Below are positions 24,201 through 42,350 of a stretch of 64,000 bases of DNA, piece by piece. The translations under genes and the position numbers were made by a program. The notes beneath the pieces are model-generated. The model made no database searches and had not been told where the DNA came from. It saw only the letters and a list, made by a program, of their open reading frames with translations. Position 1 is the first letter of the stretch, and the number at the start of each line of letters is the position of its first letter. The stretch is from Typha latifolia (lineage: Eukaryota > Streptophyta > Magnoliopsida > Poales > Typhaceae). The stretch is from positions 568,001 through 632,000 of the forward strand of contig CM034108.1 of assembly GCA_019914945.1 (NCBI GenBank). The letters are read 5' to 3'.

Positions 24201-25668
24201 CGTGTGGCATACTGTACCTGTGCTTGCCCAGCACCCTCTGGTATTGTATGGAATGTGTCATATAACCAGGCAATACCGATGGAACCACCCTTTATCTGTG
24301 GTGGCTCCTGTCCTAGCAGCTCTAAGCACAATTGTTCCCATCGGCAATCTGTATGGAGGGTAACAGGACTTCCATCCACACGTAGTCCAGCAAGTATCGC
24401 CACATCTTTCAACAAGATTGTAATCTCCCCAAACCGCAAGTGGAAGGTCTGAGTCTCACGCCTCCACCTTTCAACCAATGCGTTCAGCAACGCATGATCT
24501 AATTGTACCCTCTTCAAGCGAGACAAGTAGTAAAAGCCTGCCGTCCTCAATAGCTCAAGCATTCCGTCATGCTTCACCTCCCACTGATTAAGTCTAGTGC
24601 CATGCTCAATAAATCGAATAGGTTTATAACCCTGTAGTACAAGTGTAATAAGTTACCGAACTGGTAGAAAAGCAACATCCATGTTAAACCTTAGATAAGT
24701 AAATAGGCAATTTACATACCCTGCCAGTAAAAATGGCCTCAGATTTGTGATATTCTTGCTCCACGAGTACCGACCTATCAATTGGTCCAGGGTCTGGACG
24801 CTGCACCATTTATAATAAGGAAAGAAAATCTTTTTACTGTCAGAAATTTAAGAGAATTAACCTAATGAAGACTATGAGAAAGATCACAATATAATTACAT
24901 TCATGATAGAATACTCATGCTTTCAACCTGAATACTAAACAAAAGAAATGGCACATATAACATAACAGGAGTAGAGAAGGTTCTTTCTACAGAACAAACA
25001 TGATGCCAGGGCATTGATGAAACCCAAATAAACATAACTAGTGGTACTGGTGCAGACAAAATCAAATAATGTTGACAATACTGTACAAAATTGCGAGCAG
25101 AGGTGCGTGAATCTCAAAATTACTCCACTAGGAATTAGTTGCTTGCACTTACTACTAATAGTTTCTCCCATGTTCCTCTCCCTAATTCATCGAATTCTTT
25201 TCGAAGCATTAACTTTGGACTCTTCAATTGTCTCCTGTGCAATAGCAACAAGCAACTAAAAGGTTTAAACGTGACATATCACTCAACACTATGGTCAACT
25301 ACGGCCCAGCAATTCAGTTACCACTCTCCCTAATTCTTGCCCTACCCATAATACTACATCGTCCAAGTAAAACGCAGTGACCATCTTCAACAAAAAAAGT
25401 AGATACCAGCCTCCCAAGATGCACGAGTGCAGTACGCCAAACCCTAAATTCCAATCAGAAATCCTACTCACAGCAAAAGATTCAAAATTGAGAATTCACG
25501 TTGCAAAATGAACGGAAGAAAGAGGAATATGGATCATATATTCATCAAAGTAGAAGTAAAAAGAAAAAGAGAGGAATTTCAGCATCTAGATTGGGATTCG
25601 TAAGAGACCTGGTTGAGGGAAGCAGTAATGGCGAGTTTGCTGCTCGGGTCATCGGCGAGGCACGTCAT
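21240..25668 (-). CDS. Plant mobile domain (MAIN-like) protein with a 13-residue repeat tail
   Basis: Seven exons on the minus strand join in frame: 25609-25668, 24720-24800, 23990-24631, 23819-23904, 23630-23720, 23109-23540 and 21240-23000, for 1050 residues. Residues 1 to about 464 are a plant mobile domain, shared by MAIN/MAIL proteins, PP7 long-form homologues and some retroelement-derived proteins. Recognisable blocks are LNQWEV, LLRTAGFYYLSRL, ALVERWRRETQTFHL, GEITILLKDVAILAGLRVDG, LRYLALLRNF, WGAAVLAHLYREL and, later, FQIVEMHVPDRVLLQFG. MAIN-type proteins maintain meristem genome integrity and silencing of transposons; that role is inferred here. The last exon adds a Q/S-rich linker, then about 29 degenerate repeats (residues 649-1020, consensus VQExVDxPIxxxK), and ends in a basic cluster KRRKRKR that could be a nuclear signal. 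No phosphatase domain is present. Confidence 0.85.
21333..22448 (-). repeat. Coding 39-base (13-residue) tandem repeat array
   Basis: About 29 degenerate units of 39 bases lie in the last exon of the mobile-domain gene. The unit reads roughly [V/L/M]-[Q/H]-E-x-[V/I]-D-x-P-[I/M]-x-x-x-[K/E]. Most units are 13 residues; a few are shorter (GTIDAAIEEDK is 11; a 4-residue remnant VHSK marks a junction). Two segments are nearly identical recent copies: 81 bases at 22142-22222 and 22232-22312 (offset 90), and 72-base copies starting near 21861 and 21933. Confidence 0.85.
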
Positions 25669-32388
<6,720 letters not shown>

Positions 32389-34191
32389 TTTGGATTTTGA
32401 GTGTGAATTCCTGCACTAATGTTTGTTTCTAATTATCGTTTCTTATCATTTCTGTGCACTATCAAGTATCAAGAGTGGGCAATCTTTTTAAACTACCGGT
32501 GGAAGAACATTGTACAAAGAAGTCAAAAAAGCTATTTTCTCACTGCCTAGTCATTGTGTTTCAAAATATAATATCAATCACTGGAGGCAATTGGCATGTC
32601 TTCTTCCAAAGAATGTGTTCTTGAATTCAAGCTTTTGAGGGCATTGGTTCTGCGTTTGTTATCTTGTTTCTTTCATGGACAATCATATATACTCTAAACT
32701 TTAGCTTGTTGAATAGCTTCTTTAGCTGTCTTCTTCCCCTCTTATTTGCTTGAGAGTCCATTTCATCCAAGTCCTTTTCTGATAGCGGACTTGAAGATGT
32801 CTAGTGTACGTCCTTGGATCTTTGACTCAGATTTTACATTCCTATCAGATTAGCTCCTTATTTGTTCTCTCATAGGAAAAAGGTGTTGCAACAACATATG
32901 ATTAGGATCTCTTACTCTCTGATGTGAACTTGCTCCTAATCAAATAATTGTGTACCAATTCTGATGGTACTTGTGACATTGGCATGCAAAGTGAGCGTTT
33001 TAATTCAAGTGTGCTTATTGGATACTACCTGATGAGGTACCTTTCCTAGGCCAGTCAATTGTAAATTACTGAAATTTGACAGTGATGGCCTTCTCTCGTA
33101 CCGAACGTAGAATGTAGCTTAGTGGTCATTGCTGTTCATGATTTGGTCGGTGAACCAACCTTCATTAGTAGCATATGATACATAGGGCCACAATTCATGG
33201 AGGCTGAAAAGATTCCAATTTGTTAAATACCTTATTCTCAGCTCTCTTTTAATAATTTTTATCAGAAAAGTATATTTTAGAGTTTTCTTTGATTAAATTA
33301 GCCCTCCTAATATCTAGAAATCAGGACACCAGGTGTGAGAAAAAAAAATTTGTCTATAAATCGTTGATTTAGAAGCAGCGATTTATATTAAAAGGGCGTT
33401 AAATTATTATATTAAAAAAAGTTATTTAAATTTTGGTAAAATTTTTATACAAGTGACTTATATTTGAGTTTTAAAATAAATTAAATGCGTAAAAGAATTA
33501 GTGAAAGAATAATTTTAAATAGTTTTTTTTAAAAAACTCATTTTATCGTTGCAATGGAGTGGCGATTTGATAGTTAGACTAGTTAGTAGTTACTCCTGTC
33601 CGTCTCAATTGGGATGTAGAGTAGTCTAATTCATCACGAGTGACGACGCAAGAAGTGAGGAGAGAAGGCCAAGTGTCCGGTCACTCGGCCAGCAGTCACT
33701 ATAGCCGAGTGACAAAGATGGAGATGTCCACATCTCTCCACCCCCATCCATGATTCCGACAACATGGCAACTCCCATGGCTCCATCGACACTTGGCATCA
33801 CATGGCATAACATGGTGATATGGTATGGCAGCCCCTCATCCTCATGACATGGCTCATCGAAAACAATGGATGCTATATATGATAAACCATCCATTTCAAG
33901 TGGGGGGGTAAGACCGTAGACACGACACAGGAAGGCGACATGGATGAAACCTAAAGGAGATGGTATGGTATGGTATGGTTGAATGTTTGATCCATTCCCA
34001 TTTGAATTTTGTAGGTCCAAAACGAATGGTGTTCAAAGGGCCCCACTTTGGTCTTCTGGGCTCTTATCCCAAACTCTAACTCTTCGATACGTCTCTAATT
34101 TGTTGTCTTATTGTACACGTCTTACGGTCTATGCTCTGCTTTTGGAGTAGGTAGTAATGAAGGATTAAAATATGAATAAATAAACTTTTTC

Positions 34192-34200
<9 letters not shown>

Positions 34201-34249
<49 letters not shown>
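34201..34249. repeat. (TC)24 microsatellite
   Basis: About 24 uninterrupted TC units. It creates artificial Arg-Glu open frames on the minus strand. Confidence 0.95.
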
Positions 34250-34252
<3 letters not shown>

Positions 34253-35211
34253 ATAAATATTTTGGCATCGATTTTGTGGTACAGAAAGGGATAGTGCTTC
34301 TTTTTTTCCTTTTACTCTGGCATGGCCCATGGGCTTTGGTAGATATAGATGGAAAGAAGCTTGGGATTTTTTTGTCTTCCAAAGTAGATTATGCTCATGG
34401 TCAAAGATATGGTGTGTTGAAGCCCAACTGCTGGTTTTGGACTCTTCTGAACCATATGTCCATATCCTTCTCCCCAAAAATCTCAAGTTTAAAATTTTCT
34501 GGACTACCAGAATTTTACAATCTAATTATATCTATTTTTTTTTACTGTAGTGTAACAAAATATACATCGACTATTAAAAATAAATGCAATTATTTTTCTA
34601 TTGCTAAATCAAAAAACTAAGTATAATTAAATTGGATATATATGATGTGACAGATTGACCAATGTCTCATATGGTAATGATGCAAGAGCAAGGGCATCAC
34701 AGCATGATGGCATAGCTGGCATGCCCAACTAAGCAAGACCAAGCCTGACATTGCATGCCATGTGTACATGCCTCTCCTCGACAGCATAATGTTTGGTCTA
34801 AACACTATATCTTTACTATGAGATTGTCTAAAGATTGCCTACCATAACACATGCATTTGAGACAGCTCCAACTGTAGCTAGAATCCCAATTATGGATGAG
34901 AGAAGTCCTTCAGACTCGTCACATACTTACAACCACAAGTTGCTATTATCTTATTACATTTTTAAGCATTACCCCCGGATTTTATGCAGCCTACCCAGCA
35001 ACAACAACAACTTACAATTACAATCCGAGCGCACAAAACAATGTTCTTCTAAGTTGAAAATGTTAACAATATTAAACTCTTAATTTAGTGAGTGTACAAC
35101 TAATTGGCACCCTTAATTTGAGGCAGCTGAGGGTTAATTAATCCCCCACCACCATGTCTCGAGCCACTCCCCACCAGCCATCCCCATTCTCCAAGCCCTG
35201 CTTTTGGGTCA

Positions 35212-35214
<3 letters not shown>

Positions 35215-35249
<35 letters not shown>
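35215..35249. repeat. (CT)17 microsatellite
   Basis: About 17 uninterrupted CT units. Confidence 0.95.
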
Positions 35250-35252
<3 letters not shown>

Positions 35253-35949
35253 GACCCCTAAATCCAACATCAGACACTAATCCCTAATTGCCGCAAACTT
35301 GCTGCCCTACTTGTCCAAATATTATGCTCTCTCTAACCTTATAATAAGTCTAGTGTTTTGAGTCAGAAAAAGGTAAGGTGGCAGCCATCCATGTGGCCAT
35401 GTGGACAAAGGTAGGTTATCTGCGCGGACTTTCGGTCCCGTCTTGGTACGACAATCCTTGGTTAGTATTCTCATATCTATTTTGCGACAAATAGGGTTCA
35501 ACCCTAACACCGGTAGAGAGTGGGAAACATAATCTAATTAATTATACGGATTGAATCGAGGCAACTGTCTTTAATTAGCATGTGTTTAGCGATGCTTAAT
35601 TACTTTAGTGATACATTAGGACACAATAATACTAGGGCTGTCTCTTCCATTGAGCAACATGCTGTTACCGGTGGAGAACTAGCTGTTAGAATCCTCTTAG
35701 CAACAATAAAAATAAAATTATATTTACAAAATTGAGTTGAGTTGAACTTGAGCCAGTTTATAGTATGAAAACTAGCTGATGGAGAAGAATGAGAAATAAT
35801 ATTTAAAACCAAGTGGGCCTCCAATCTAAAATTCCTAATAAGTGTGACTTATGAATTGTCCAGTCAACATCATTGCATGGTTTAGGAGAGGGATGGATAT
35901 GGAAAGAATAGAATCCCAATCATTGCCATCCATTCCCATTGCTATTGCC

Positions 35950-35973
35950 CATCATCATCATCATCATCATCAT
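35950..35973. repeat. (CAT)8 microsatellite
   Basis: Eight uninterrupted CAT units. Confidence 0.9.
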
Positions 35974-36763
35974 CTAAAACGGCTCTCCTCCTAATCTTCT
36001 ATTAAGTAATTAAATCCCTGACCACCTATCATTATTAGCTAACTGTTAAGAAAGCAACCATCGCCCTCCTTATTCTCTCTCTACGCACGTCATAAAAACG
36101 TACTTCTAGAGGATCGGAATTGCACATATAGTTTTTTATACTATTTTTATAAAATAAAAAAGAGATAAATTTTATTGTTTTTTAATAGATAAATTTACTG
36201 GTCCTCGTTGCCACGTCAGCGACGGATGGCTTGGATCTGGGTGGTCCCCCCGAGTGCCACCTAATTTAAATGGCGTCGTGATAGTAATTAATGCTTTGGT
36301 GACCAGTAGGAGGGTTTCATAATTACGATCGTGATCCCGCCGTTAACCGCCGCCTTGGCGTCCACGTGGCGCGCGTCCCATGGCCTTCTCCCTGAATTGC
36401 TGGCGGCCGTCGTGCCACGTCGCGGCCCCACTGAGTCAGTTCGGTTGCATTGCTATAACAGGGAATTTTTCTAAAAGAAAGGACCATTAATGCGCACCCT
36501 GGACTCTACCTCTTTACATACCCAAGTGGGGTTTTTTAGCCTGCGAAATTTACCCTTCTACCCTCCTTCTTCCTCAGTAGGAAATTTGCATTTGAAACTA
36601 AATAGTGAGGATGGAAGGGCCTGAATCGCAAAATTGCTTACAGTGGCGGGTGCTATTTGCAAATTGGATTAGGTTATGAGGCGGGTTATGATGGGAAATG
36701 ATTTGATATATCCGCGGCGCACCAGATGCTCGGCCGGCGCAGCCATAGCCGCAATTCCCCCTA

Positions 36764-36838
36764 CTCTCTCTCTCTCTCTCTCAGAGAGTGAGAGAGAAAG
36801 CGACGATTCTAGAGAGAGAGAGTGAGAGAGAGAGAGAG
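36764..36838. repeat. Adjacent CT and GA tracts able to fold back
   Basis: A CT tract (36764-36782) is followed at once by GA tracts (36784-36797 and 36811-36838), so the strand is self-complementary over about 14-18 bases. Confidence 0.7.
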
Positions 36839-37233
36839 TTGTAAGTGAGAGGGCCCATCGCCTCATATCTGAATGTACCCCACTAACTCGTGCTCTCCTC
36901 TTCTTTCTCTTGACCACCACCATTACTACTTCACCCCCTCCTCCAGTTCATTCGCTCGTTTATAAATAACCACCACTCCACCCTCCTCTTCCTCTCACTC
37001 CTCCATTAAAGCCTTCCCAATGATGAAAACCAACTAGCGTAGAAAAGCCCAAAACGATATATATCGGAAAGAAAGCCCAAAAAGAGTGAGAGAGAGCCTT
37101 GGAGTGTGTATCTGTTAGTTGATATCAAGGAAAAGCAAAAAAGAGATCCTCCTTTCTTTCCCTCTTCCTCTTGCTTCGCCTCACACGTGATTCAAGAGGA
37201 GTCTTTATAACTCCTCCTCCTTTTCCTTTTGCC

Positions 37234-37264
37234 GTATATATATACACACACACACACATATATA
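37234..37264 (+). promoter_or_regulatory. TATA box in an alternating TA/CA tract, HOOKLESS1-like promoter
   Basis: A 31-base strictly alternating purine-pyrimidine run (TA units, CA units, TA units) lies about 70-100 bases upstream of the start codon. The first TA run (37235-37244) is the best TATA candidate. A GA tract follows in the presumed leader (37296-37328). Confidence 0.5.
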
Positions 37265-37291
37265 GTTCTTCAAGAACTCTTCTTTGTTCCT

Positions 37292-37295
<4 letters not shown>

Positions 37296-37328
<33 letters not shown>
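37296..37328. repeat. (GA)16 tract in the HOOKLESS1-like leader
   Basis: About 16 uninterrupted GA units ending six bases before the start codon, so very likely transcribed. Confidence 0.9.
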
Positions 37329-37331
<3 letters not shown>

Positions 37332-37333
37332 AG

Positions 37334-37522
37334 ATGGAGGAAGAGGAGGTGATCGTAGTGAGAGAATACGACGCCGAGCGAGACCGCCATGGCGTGGAGG
37401 CGGTGGAGCGGATGTGTGAGGTGGGTCCCAGCGGTAAGCTATGCCTCTTCACCGACCTCCTCGGCGATCCTCTTTGCCGCATCCGCCATTCTCCTGCCTC
37501 CCTCATGCTGGTATTAATTCTA

Positions 37523-37586
<64 letters not shown>

Positions 37587-38752
37587 TGTTTCTTTCGAAC
37601 GTTGTTGGCTTTTCCTCTTCTTAGACCTTAGTCGCGAATCATAATAGGTTGCGGAAACAACTAATGGGCCGGTTCGCGAGATCGTGGGCCTTGTCCGCGG
37701 CTGCATCAAGACCGTCTCCTGCGGCACCCACAACCCGCACCGCTTCCCCGCGAGGCACCACACCCCTCTCTTCACCAAGGTCGCCTATCTCCTCGGCCTC
37801 CGCGTCTCCCCTTACCACCGGTACGGTACCTATCAATATTATTATCCTTATATTCTTCATAAGATTATTACAAACTATTAATTGGATTATTTGGAATAGG
37901 CGAAGAGGTATTGGGTTGAAGCTGGTGCGGAGAATGGAGGAATGGTTTCGAGAAATGGGAGCGGAGTATTCTTACATGGCGACGGATAAAGACAACGAGG
38001 CGTCGGTGCGGTTATTCACCGAGCGGTGCGGGTACTCCAAGTTCCGGACACCGTCCATCCTAGTCAATCCGGTGTTCGCTCACCGCCTCCACCTCCCGCG
38101 CCGCGCACAAATTATCCGGCTCCCGCCGCGCGAAGCCGAGATGCTCTACCGGCTCCGATTCGCCTCCGTCGAGTTCTTCCCCCGCGACATCGACGCCGTC
38201 CTCTCCAATTCCTTGTCGTTGGGGACCTTCCTCGCCGTGGAGGGCTCGTTCGAGTGGCGCGGTGCCGAGTCGTTCCTTGCCGAGCCGCCAGAGTCGTGGG
38301 CGGTGGCGAGCGTGTGGAACTGCAAGGAGGTGTTCCGGCTCGAGGTCCGCGGCGCGTCGAGGTGGCGCCGCGGCTTCGCCCGGACGAGCCGGCTCGTGGA
38401 CCGGGCCTTCTCCTGGCTCCGGATCCCGTCCGTGCCCGACCTCTTCCGCCCGTTCGGGCTCTACTTCCTGTACGGCGTCGGCGGCGAGGGCTGCGGCGCA
38501 ACGAGGCTGGTGACGGCGCTGTGCCGGCACGTGCACAACATGGCCCGCGACGGCGGGTGCAGCGTGGTGGCGGCCGAGGTGGCGGCGTGCGAGCCGCTCA
38601 GGGCCGGGATCCCCCACTGGGGGAGGCTATCGTGCGCCGAGGACCTATGGTGCGTGAAGCGGCTCGCCGAGGAGTATAGCGATGGGGCTCTCGGTGACTG
38701 GACCAAGAAGCCTCCTGGGCCGTCCATCTTTGTGGACCCCAGGGAGTTTTAG
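37334..38752 (+). CDS. HOOKLESS1-like N-acetyltransferase
   Basis: Three exons in frame: 37334-37510, 37648-37820 and 37900-38752, for 400 residues, as in HLS1/HLS1-like proteins. HLS1 is a nuclear GNAT-type acetyltransferase that links ethylene, auxin and light signals in apical hook growth; that role is by homology. The N-terminus (VIVVREYDAERD, VERMCEVGPSGK) and the second-exon block (GLVRGCIKTVSCG, then PLFTKVAYLLGLRVSP) are characteristic. The acetyl-CoA loop R/Q-x-x-G-x-G is RRGIG at residues 118-122, followed by YSYMATDKDNEASVRLF and CGYSKFRTPSILVNPV. Exon 3 is very GC-rich, unlike the flanks, as often seen in monocot genes. Intron 1 contains a pure TTA microsatellite of about 20 units. 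Exon 2 can read through intron 2, but that breaks the acetyl-CoA loop. Confidence 0.92.
37527..37586. repeat. (TTA)20 microsatellite in HOOKLESS1-like intron 1
   Basis: About 60 bases of uninterrupted TTA/ATT units within an intron of only 137 bases. Confidence 0.95.
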
Positions 38753-40637
38753 CCCCATCCGACGGTGGATTACCATAGGAAGCTGTAATTTTCTCTTTTA
38801 GCCCCTCCCTTTCTTTTCTTTTTTCTTTTTTTTTAAAAAAAGTGTTTTGCATAGTTTTTGAAGAAAACACTTGGTAACGGATTTAGGGAATTTTTCGCCT
38901 GTTTTTCGTGGGGAGAAAAGAGTAGTTCGTAACGGTTTAGAGAGGAGAAATGGGTCGAAGAAGAAATAGTAAGCAATGTAGGCTGTCTTTTTTAGGACTT
39001 TTTAACTAACTAAAAGACTTATCCTTCTCTTCCTTTCCTTTCCTCTCCTCTCCTTTTCTTTTCTTTACTTTACTTTATTAAAAGAATATCTTCTTTGAGC
39101 TTTCTATTTCTCAGAATATCCCGGAGAAAACTCAAATCTTGCTAAATTCTGGGTAGCCCTTAATGAAGCCACTTTTGTTGTATATTAGCCTAAAGAAGCA
39201 CCAGTGAGATTGGATCCTAATCTGAAATTGAGTGAAAGTCTTCATCCTAATCATGTGATGGTGTACTCGAGAATCGAGATCTATTAGGGGACAAGATTGG
39301 GCCCTCGAACTATGTTTAAATGATCCGACATGTTGAATTCACTAATAGTATCCAATATAAGGGTCCATCTTGTCTACCACTTTGGTCTTTGGGCCCAATA
39401 TCTTTAGAGAGAGGCATCGCCAATTTGATTCCTAAAAAATCTTCTTTTTCCGACGACAAGAAGAGTAAGTAATATTAGAGAAAATCCACAGTCAATAAAA
39501 CAAATCCATTATCTCTGCTTGGTAGCTTTCTTTGATTTTGATGGCCTAAGTTTCCAAGTAGTCTCCTTGATATTTTCAAGGGTTTATATATATGAACATG
39601 ATTGAAGAGTTATTCATGCGGAGGAGATTAGACATATATTTTTATTTCTTGTTACATTATTTTTACTACAAATTTAATATTAGACGAACTTAAAATTAAA
39701 CAGCTTTTTTTTAGTTGACAAAAAAGTTATGTTGCGATTTATACTCTATGTAACTCAAATTATTAAAAAAACAAAATCAATAATAAATATAAAAAGAAGA
39801 GTTAAAAAGTAAGGATGTAACATAAACAAGTTACCTGCTTAGATGTGCAATAACTCCTCACTAGGCCAGCATCCTAAAACTTGACTATTAAACATTATAG
39901 ATTATTAAAGTTAAATAACCAAATCAATGAAAAGAAAAGGTTATCCTACAGAAATTGAAATCGTATAGACATTTTGATTTTCACAAACAAAATTCTCTCG
40001 CTTTTCTTATAGTCTAGAAAAAGAATTGCTTTATACTTTTATTCATTTTAAAAAAAAATTCAATTGCATATTAAACATGTATATTAATACAGTCTAACCT
40101 GATAAAATATTCTATTACTAATATAATTAAAGTGAGAGCTTCAAGTTGAACCCATTCTTAAAAATATCGGAAGATTAAAAAATCAGTTTGAGAATGGTGG
40201 ACGACAAAAAATAATCTCCTAACTCAAAATTATCTTACTTTCTTATAACTATTAAAAAATAGAAATGGGTAACATTTTATTTATTTATTTTTAATTAAAT
40301 GTTTGTATACTGATACTAACTAATTTGAATTCGAATTATGTGTACATTAACACAAACAATTTGATTATAAGGAGAGAATGAAGAGGAAATATAGACTAAT
40401 CGGCCTTGTAATAAAAGCTACTCTTAATTCTTTAGACGACTTACTAGTCTGTTAGATTGGGTGGTCAGTGTGCAGAAGAAAAAATATAAATGGAATTAAA
40501 TAAGATTGCTCACTAGCTAGAAAGAATGAATAATTCTCTGCATAAATGAATAAATATAGAGAGTTAAACGAATAAATGAATAGATATTAAATTATAAGAG
40601 ATGAGTGGGAAGTGGGAAAGATATTCTATAGATTAAT
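38753..40637. other. Intergenic region between two convergent genes
   Basis: It holds the 3' ends of the plus-strand HOOKLESS1-like gene and the minus-strand ZAT-like gene. AT-rich, with polypyrimidine runs near 38810 and 39030-39075. I see no exon. Confidence 0.5.
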
Positions 40638-41330
40638 CTAGGCATGAATAAGAAGGCGCGGTTTCTTGAAGGCGAGAGGACTCTGCACCTCCTCCTCCTC
40701 CTCCACCGTCGCGCACCGCCGCGTGCCGTCGAACCTGGGGATCTCCGGCATCGCGGGGAGGTTCAGATCAAACACCCTTTGGCTGCGGCTCGAGCTCGCC
40801 GCCGACGGAGCTCCGATCCCCTCGCCCCCGCCTCCGATGATCCCCTCGTAGTGGCATCTCTTGTGCCCCCCGAGCGCCTGCCCCGTCGGGAACGTCTTCA
40901 GGCACACCGAGCACTGGTGCACCCTACCGCCGCCGCCGGTGGACGATCCCGATCCCGACACCGATCCAGATCCCGATCCCGACGCCGCCGGAGAAATAGC
41001 CGAAGATTCGTGGGCGGCGATCGGCTTCCTGGGCCCGCCGTGGCTGGCCTTGTGCCCGCCGAGGGCCTGGTAGGATCCGAACGCCTTCCCGCACACGGAG
41101 CACTTGTACTCCAACCTCGCCGGCGGGGGCGGCAGGTCCGGGATGCGGCGGTCTGATCCGGCGCCGCCGCGGGCGAGCATGACGAGGCAGAGGGCGAGGT
41201 ACTCCTCCTCGGTGAGCGTGCGGTGGCGCCGCGATCGCTTCCGCTTCGCCCACCCCTCGAGGTGGGGGAACTCTTCCCCAATCGCCGATGTAATTGGGGC
41301 AGCAGAAGTCTCTAGAGCATTCATCACCAT
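40638..41330 (-). CDS. ZAT-type two-finger C2H2 zinc finger repressor
   Basis: An intronless gene of 230 residues with the full layout of the C1-2i (ZAT/ZPT2) subclass. In order: a basic nuclear signal KRKRSRR (29-35), the L-box [15 protein letters not shown] (41-55), finger 1 (75-97) and finger 2 (138-160), each with the plant-specific QALGGH helix, a Ser/Gly linker, and a C-terminal EAR repression motif FDLNLP (187-192). Relatives such as ZAT10/STZ and ZAT12 are nuclear repressors induced by cold, salt, drought and oxidative stress; the exact orthologue is not resolved. Codon use is very GC-rich. A TATA box about 130 bases upstream and a GA/CT leader are present. Confidence 0.93.
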   Translation of the reverse strand: MVMNALETSAAPITSAIGEEFPHLEGWAKRKRSRRHRTLTEEEYLALCLVMLARGGAGSDRRIPDLPPPPARLEYKCSVCGKAFGSYQALGGHKASHGGPRKPIAAHESSAISPAASGSGSGSVSGSGSSTGGGGRVHQCSVCLKTFPTGQALGGHKRCHYEGIIGGGGEGIGAPSAASSSRSQRVFDLNLPAMPEIPRFDGTRRCATVEEEEEVQSPLAFKKPRLLIHA

Positions 41331-41461
41331 TAAATCGGATGGCTGAGGTTGATCAATCAGGAAGAGAGAGAGAGAGAGAAGAAGAAGAAGAAATGAAGAA
41401 GGCTTAGCTTGGGGAGAGTTGGGTAGTAGTGAGGAGTGAAGAAGATTATTGGGAAGTTGTC

Positions 41462-41468
41462 ATATATA
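41462..41468 (-). promoter_or_regulatory. TATA box of the ZAT-like gene
   Basis: TATATAT on the minus strand, about 130 bases upstream of the start codon, followed by a CT-rich leader. Confidence 0.5.
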
Positions 41469-42124
41469 GGGAGGAGAGTAAGGTCTAAATTGGGAAGTTG
41501 CGTCGGAGTTGGGTTAGTTGTGGGGACGATATAAAACAGTCGTGCGTCAACGACCGGTGAGTGGAGTGGAAGTAGGAAGGGACTAAGGAATAGAATACTC
41601 TCAAGTTTCTCCTTTGCTTAACCGGTGACCGTAGCTTAATACAAAGGAGTAAGAGGTGGGATGACCTCAGAGGTGAGGAAAGGTGGATCGCATTACGAAT
41701 TCTGGGAGGATAGAGTACACAAGTTGGATTAGGCAGTTGTTTGTTTCGTTCTTTAGGTGGACTTTCCAAAGCGGCAGCTTTGGAGCCTTCGCACGAAGCA
41801 TCGCAGGTGAGTACACGTGTTTCTTATTTCCCTTGCCGGATGGCTTGTTCCAGTACAATACTACTTGTTTTTTTGTTTTTAATTCGACGAGCTAAGATAG
41901 CTAAACCGCCGTTCAATTATGGAATTGTAATATAGACTTAATTTAAAATGAGTCTCTTTATTTTAGTATATTATTTCAATATTACTCTTATTTTTTTCTA
42001 TATAATTTTTAAAAACTAATTTATTGATGACCTAAGATTATTATTTTACTCTTTAAGATGATGATATATAATTATAGGCCATATTAGTTACATTGCTATG
42101 CTCTCTCTCTCTCTCTCCTTAGCT

Positions 42125-42350
42125 CTATATACCGTATAGTGCGTAATATTATCCCGCATACTTAAGTGCAAAATTATAACATCGCATACGCATAGACTTT
42201 GCATCTTTCTACCTACTCGTGTAATGCGGAATATTGTCCTGCATACTCATATACAAAAACTTCGCATCTTTCCATATACTCGTGCAGTGTGGAGTATTAT
42301 CCTATATAACTGAGTTTGGATTTAGAACTCTGCATACTCGTATAATGTGA
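42125..42350. repeat. Degenerate tandem repeat, about three copies of 80 bases
   Basis: The motif order ATACTCGT, GTAATGCGGAATATTGTCC, TGCATACTCATA, then ACTTCGCATCTTTC recurs about three times with substitutions and indels. No open frame is shared between copies. Confidence 0.55.

Larger units (their letters stand above)
32389..37230. other. Long intergenic region with many simple repeats
   Basis: About 4.8 kb between the CK2 and HOOKLESS1-like genes. The left end holds the CK2 3' UTR. I see no supported exon; open frames at 33634-34020 and 34076-34486 are repeat-derived or without resemblance. Simple repeats: ATGGT units at 33959-33979, TC at 34201-34249, CT at 35215-35249, CAT at 35950-35973 and a CT/GA foldback at 36764-36838. 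GC-richer sequence from about 36200 on may be upstream regulatory sequence for the HOOKLESS1-like gene. Confidence 0.5.

Noticed and set aside
33634..34020. Minus-strand open frame of 128 codons
   Set aside because: No recognisable family, no splice or promoter context, and it contains an ATGGT simple repeat.
34076..34486. Minus-strand open frames with long Arg-Glu runs
   Set aside because: The Arg-Glu run comes from a simple TC microsatellite; no other evidence of coding.
37649..37899. HOOKLESS1-like frame reading continuously from 37649 to 38752
   Set aside because: Reading from 37649 uses the wrong frame in exon 2 and reads through intron 2. Splicing 37820 to 37900 restores the conserved acetyl-CoA loop and exon 2 in the family frame.
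38026..38679. Large overlapping open frames on both strands over the HOOKLESS1-like exon 3
   Set aside because: They are shadows caused by very high GC content; their translations are Arg/Pro/Gly-rich without motifs.
40644..41156. Plus-strand open frame of 170 codons
   Set aside because: Antisense shadow of the GC-rich ZAT-like gene.
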